Assembly: GCA_029204225.1 (NCBI GenBank)
Contig: CM055102.1
Coordinates: 30,851,632 to 30,915,631, forward strand
Reading direction: 5' to 3'
DNA: 64,000 nt
DNA from: Diphasiastrum complanatum
Taxonomy: Eukaryota > Streptophyta > Lycopodiopsida > Lycopodiales > Lycopodiaceae
In this document: positions 62,809-64,000 of the stretch, piece after piece
Position numbering within the stretch: position 1 is the stretch's first letter
Layout of the letters: each line of letters starts with the position of its first letter
Position numbers and translations under genes: made by a program
The notes under the pieces: generated by a model
Seen by the model: the letters and a program-made list of their open reading frames with translations, nothing else
The model's database searches: none
Told to the model about the DNA's origin: nothing

Positions 62809-64000
62809 GCCAAGAACATACTCTCAAGCAATTATTGAACAGAAATGTTTAGAGCGTGCACAACGATCAGAATCATATAGGAAGCCTAGAGATTTGTATT
62901 TGTAGAATTTGCAAAACTCACCAGTTAGAGCAAGATTGACACTTGAAGCGTTTAATGATCTTCTAGACACTACTACAACATTTGTAGATTCATTTGAGGA
63001 AAGATCCGTTGAAACACCAAGTTTAAGAATCACCTTAATCAAATTCGTCTGATTCTACTTCTGAACCAAGTTCAGAATAAAAATCTTCTTCTTCAGAAGC
63101 ATTGTTTGAGCGTAGTGTAGATTCAGATCCTCCAAGTTCATCTAGTTCACCACCATCTGTTAATATGGCTAATCCAGCGCCACCCACATTTACAAAAATC
63201 AGATACGATTTCATTAAGGGACCATCATCTGAAGATGCGGATAGTTATTTGTCGTGGTTTGAATCCATTACCATAGCAAACAAAGAGCAGACGGACGAGG
63301 ACAAAGTTAGAATTTTGCCAGGTCTTTTGCGGAAGCAGACTAGGATTTAGTACAGTTAATTAGTACCGGAAACAGTTAATACTTGAAATGCTTTAAAAGT
63401 AACATTCCTTAAACAATTTAAGTAGATAGGATATTCCACTAGATTGGCTCGGCTTAACTCTGTTGAGAAAAGGCTAAAAGAATCACTTAGGAAATATATC
63501 GTAGGATTAAGAATTTAAAAAAAAAAAAAAGAATCCCAGTATCCAGTCCCTATGCAAAATGAATGGTTCTTGGGTGGCTTGCCTAAGAAAATGGATCGTT
63601 ATTGTTGATAGGGTTTGTTGACTTCCTTGGAAGATGTCATCGCCTCTGCCAAAAATTATGAAACTTCCCGAATTTTTCGTAGACGGAGAAATGAAAGAAA
63701 AAGTAGTAAAAAACACAAATTTAAACGAACAGAAAAATCTGAAACATCTACTGAGTCTGAATCAAAATATGATTCAGTGGATGTGGAAGAATTCTTATTC
63801 TTCTTCATTAGAAGAAGAATCTTCTTACAAGAAATCCAAGAATAGGAACTCAGAAAGAAAGAAAAGAATGGAGAAATCCAAAAAGATGGATCCGTCAAGG
63901 AAACGTGTCGATTGTTAACAAAAGAAATGGGTGACTTAAAAGTCCAAATAGCTGATGTTAAAGCCAAGTGAAAGAAAGTGAAGTCTAACGCCAATGTTTG
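62809..64000 (+). pseudogene. Gypsy gag, runs off the window
   Basis: Plus-strand frames with stops and shifts: an N-terminal charged part (LERAQRSESYRKPRDLYL; EAFNDLLDTTTTFVDSFEE), then the 82-codon frame from 63102 (FTKIRYDFIKGPSSEDADSY, KVRILPGLLRKQ), then QNEWFLGGLPKKMDRYC and LEDVIASAKNYETSRIFRRR, and finally a Lys-rich stretch. The same motif order occurs at 20961-21640. It is broken by at least four stops or shifts; protease and RT would lie beyond 64000. Confidence 0.75.

Overview
The window is nuclear DNA of a vascular plant with a retrotransposon-rich genome. It has one convincing host gene, a fasciclin-like arabinogalactan protein (FLA) on the minus strand at 2692-4029. Nearly everything else that can be identified is LTR retrotransposon: Ty1/copia elements primed by initiator tRNA-Met (primer site TGGTATCAGAGC) and Ty3/gypsy elements with the primer type TGGCRCCGTTGCCGGGGA. 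Smaller elements are also present. The species cannot be named from the sequence.

Layout. 1-2691: old copia scraps and the 3' flank of the FLA gene. 4030-5460: FLA upstream region. 5466-11512: a copia element on the minus strand with a 5-bp target duplication (CATAG); its left LTR carries an inserted MITE-like element. 11513-17610: a pile of copia pieces, including one element whose pol is fused to an inverted LTR of its own family. 17611-22180: scrambled copia and gypsy fragments. 22363-23752: a tRNA-derived SINE-like insertion and a small LTR element without pol. 23753-29020: mostly unrecognised, old sequence. 29036-33000: gypsy gag interrupted by a copia derivative whose pol is largely replaced by an unknown reading frame.

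34259-51766 is a three-level nest. A minus-strand gypsy element (protease and reverse transcriptase at 34259-36010, gag and 5' LTR at 47855-51766) was split by copia element A (36016-47849, target duplication AGCGG). A was then split by copia element B (39021-45451, target duplication ATGTC). B is intact: 655-bp LTRs differing at about 3 positions, PBS, PPT and one uninterrupted 1317-codon gag-pol. A is related to B in its LTR and gag, but integrase, RT and RNase H are replaced by about 2.1 kb holding an unfamiliar 480-codon reading frame with three stops. A therefore looks like a non-autonomous partner that B-type proteins could have moved. This is the best candidate in the window for something undescribed.

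51767-55796: a decayed unknown reading frame cut off by the gypsy LTR, a purine-rich GAATTC-type repeat, a copia LTR relic and a GC-rich patch. 55797-59520: a second gypsy copy (gag, long leader, 5' LTR) of the same family as the nest host. 60004-60511: a MITE-like element sharing its internal module with the one inside the first copia LTR. 61068-64000: a copia 5' end followed by a gypsy 5' end that runs off the window.

All calls come from reading the sequence. Family assignments rest on recognisable motifs; LTR identities were counted by eye. No search was run.
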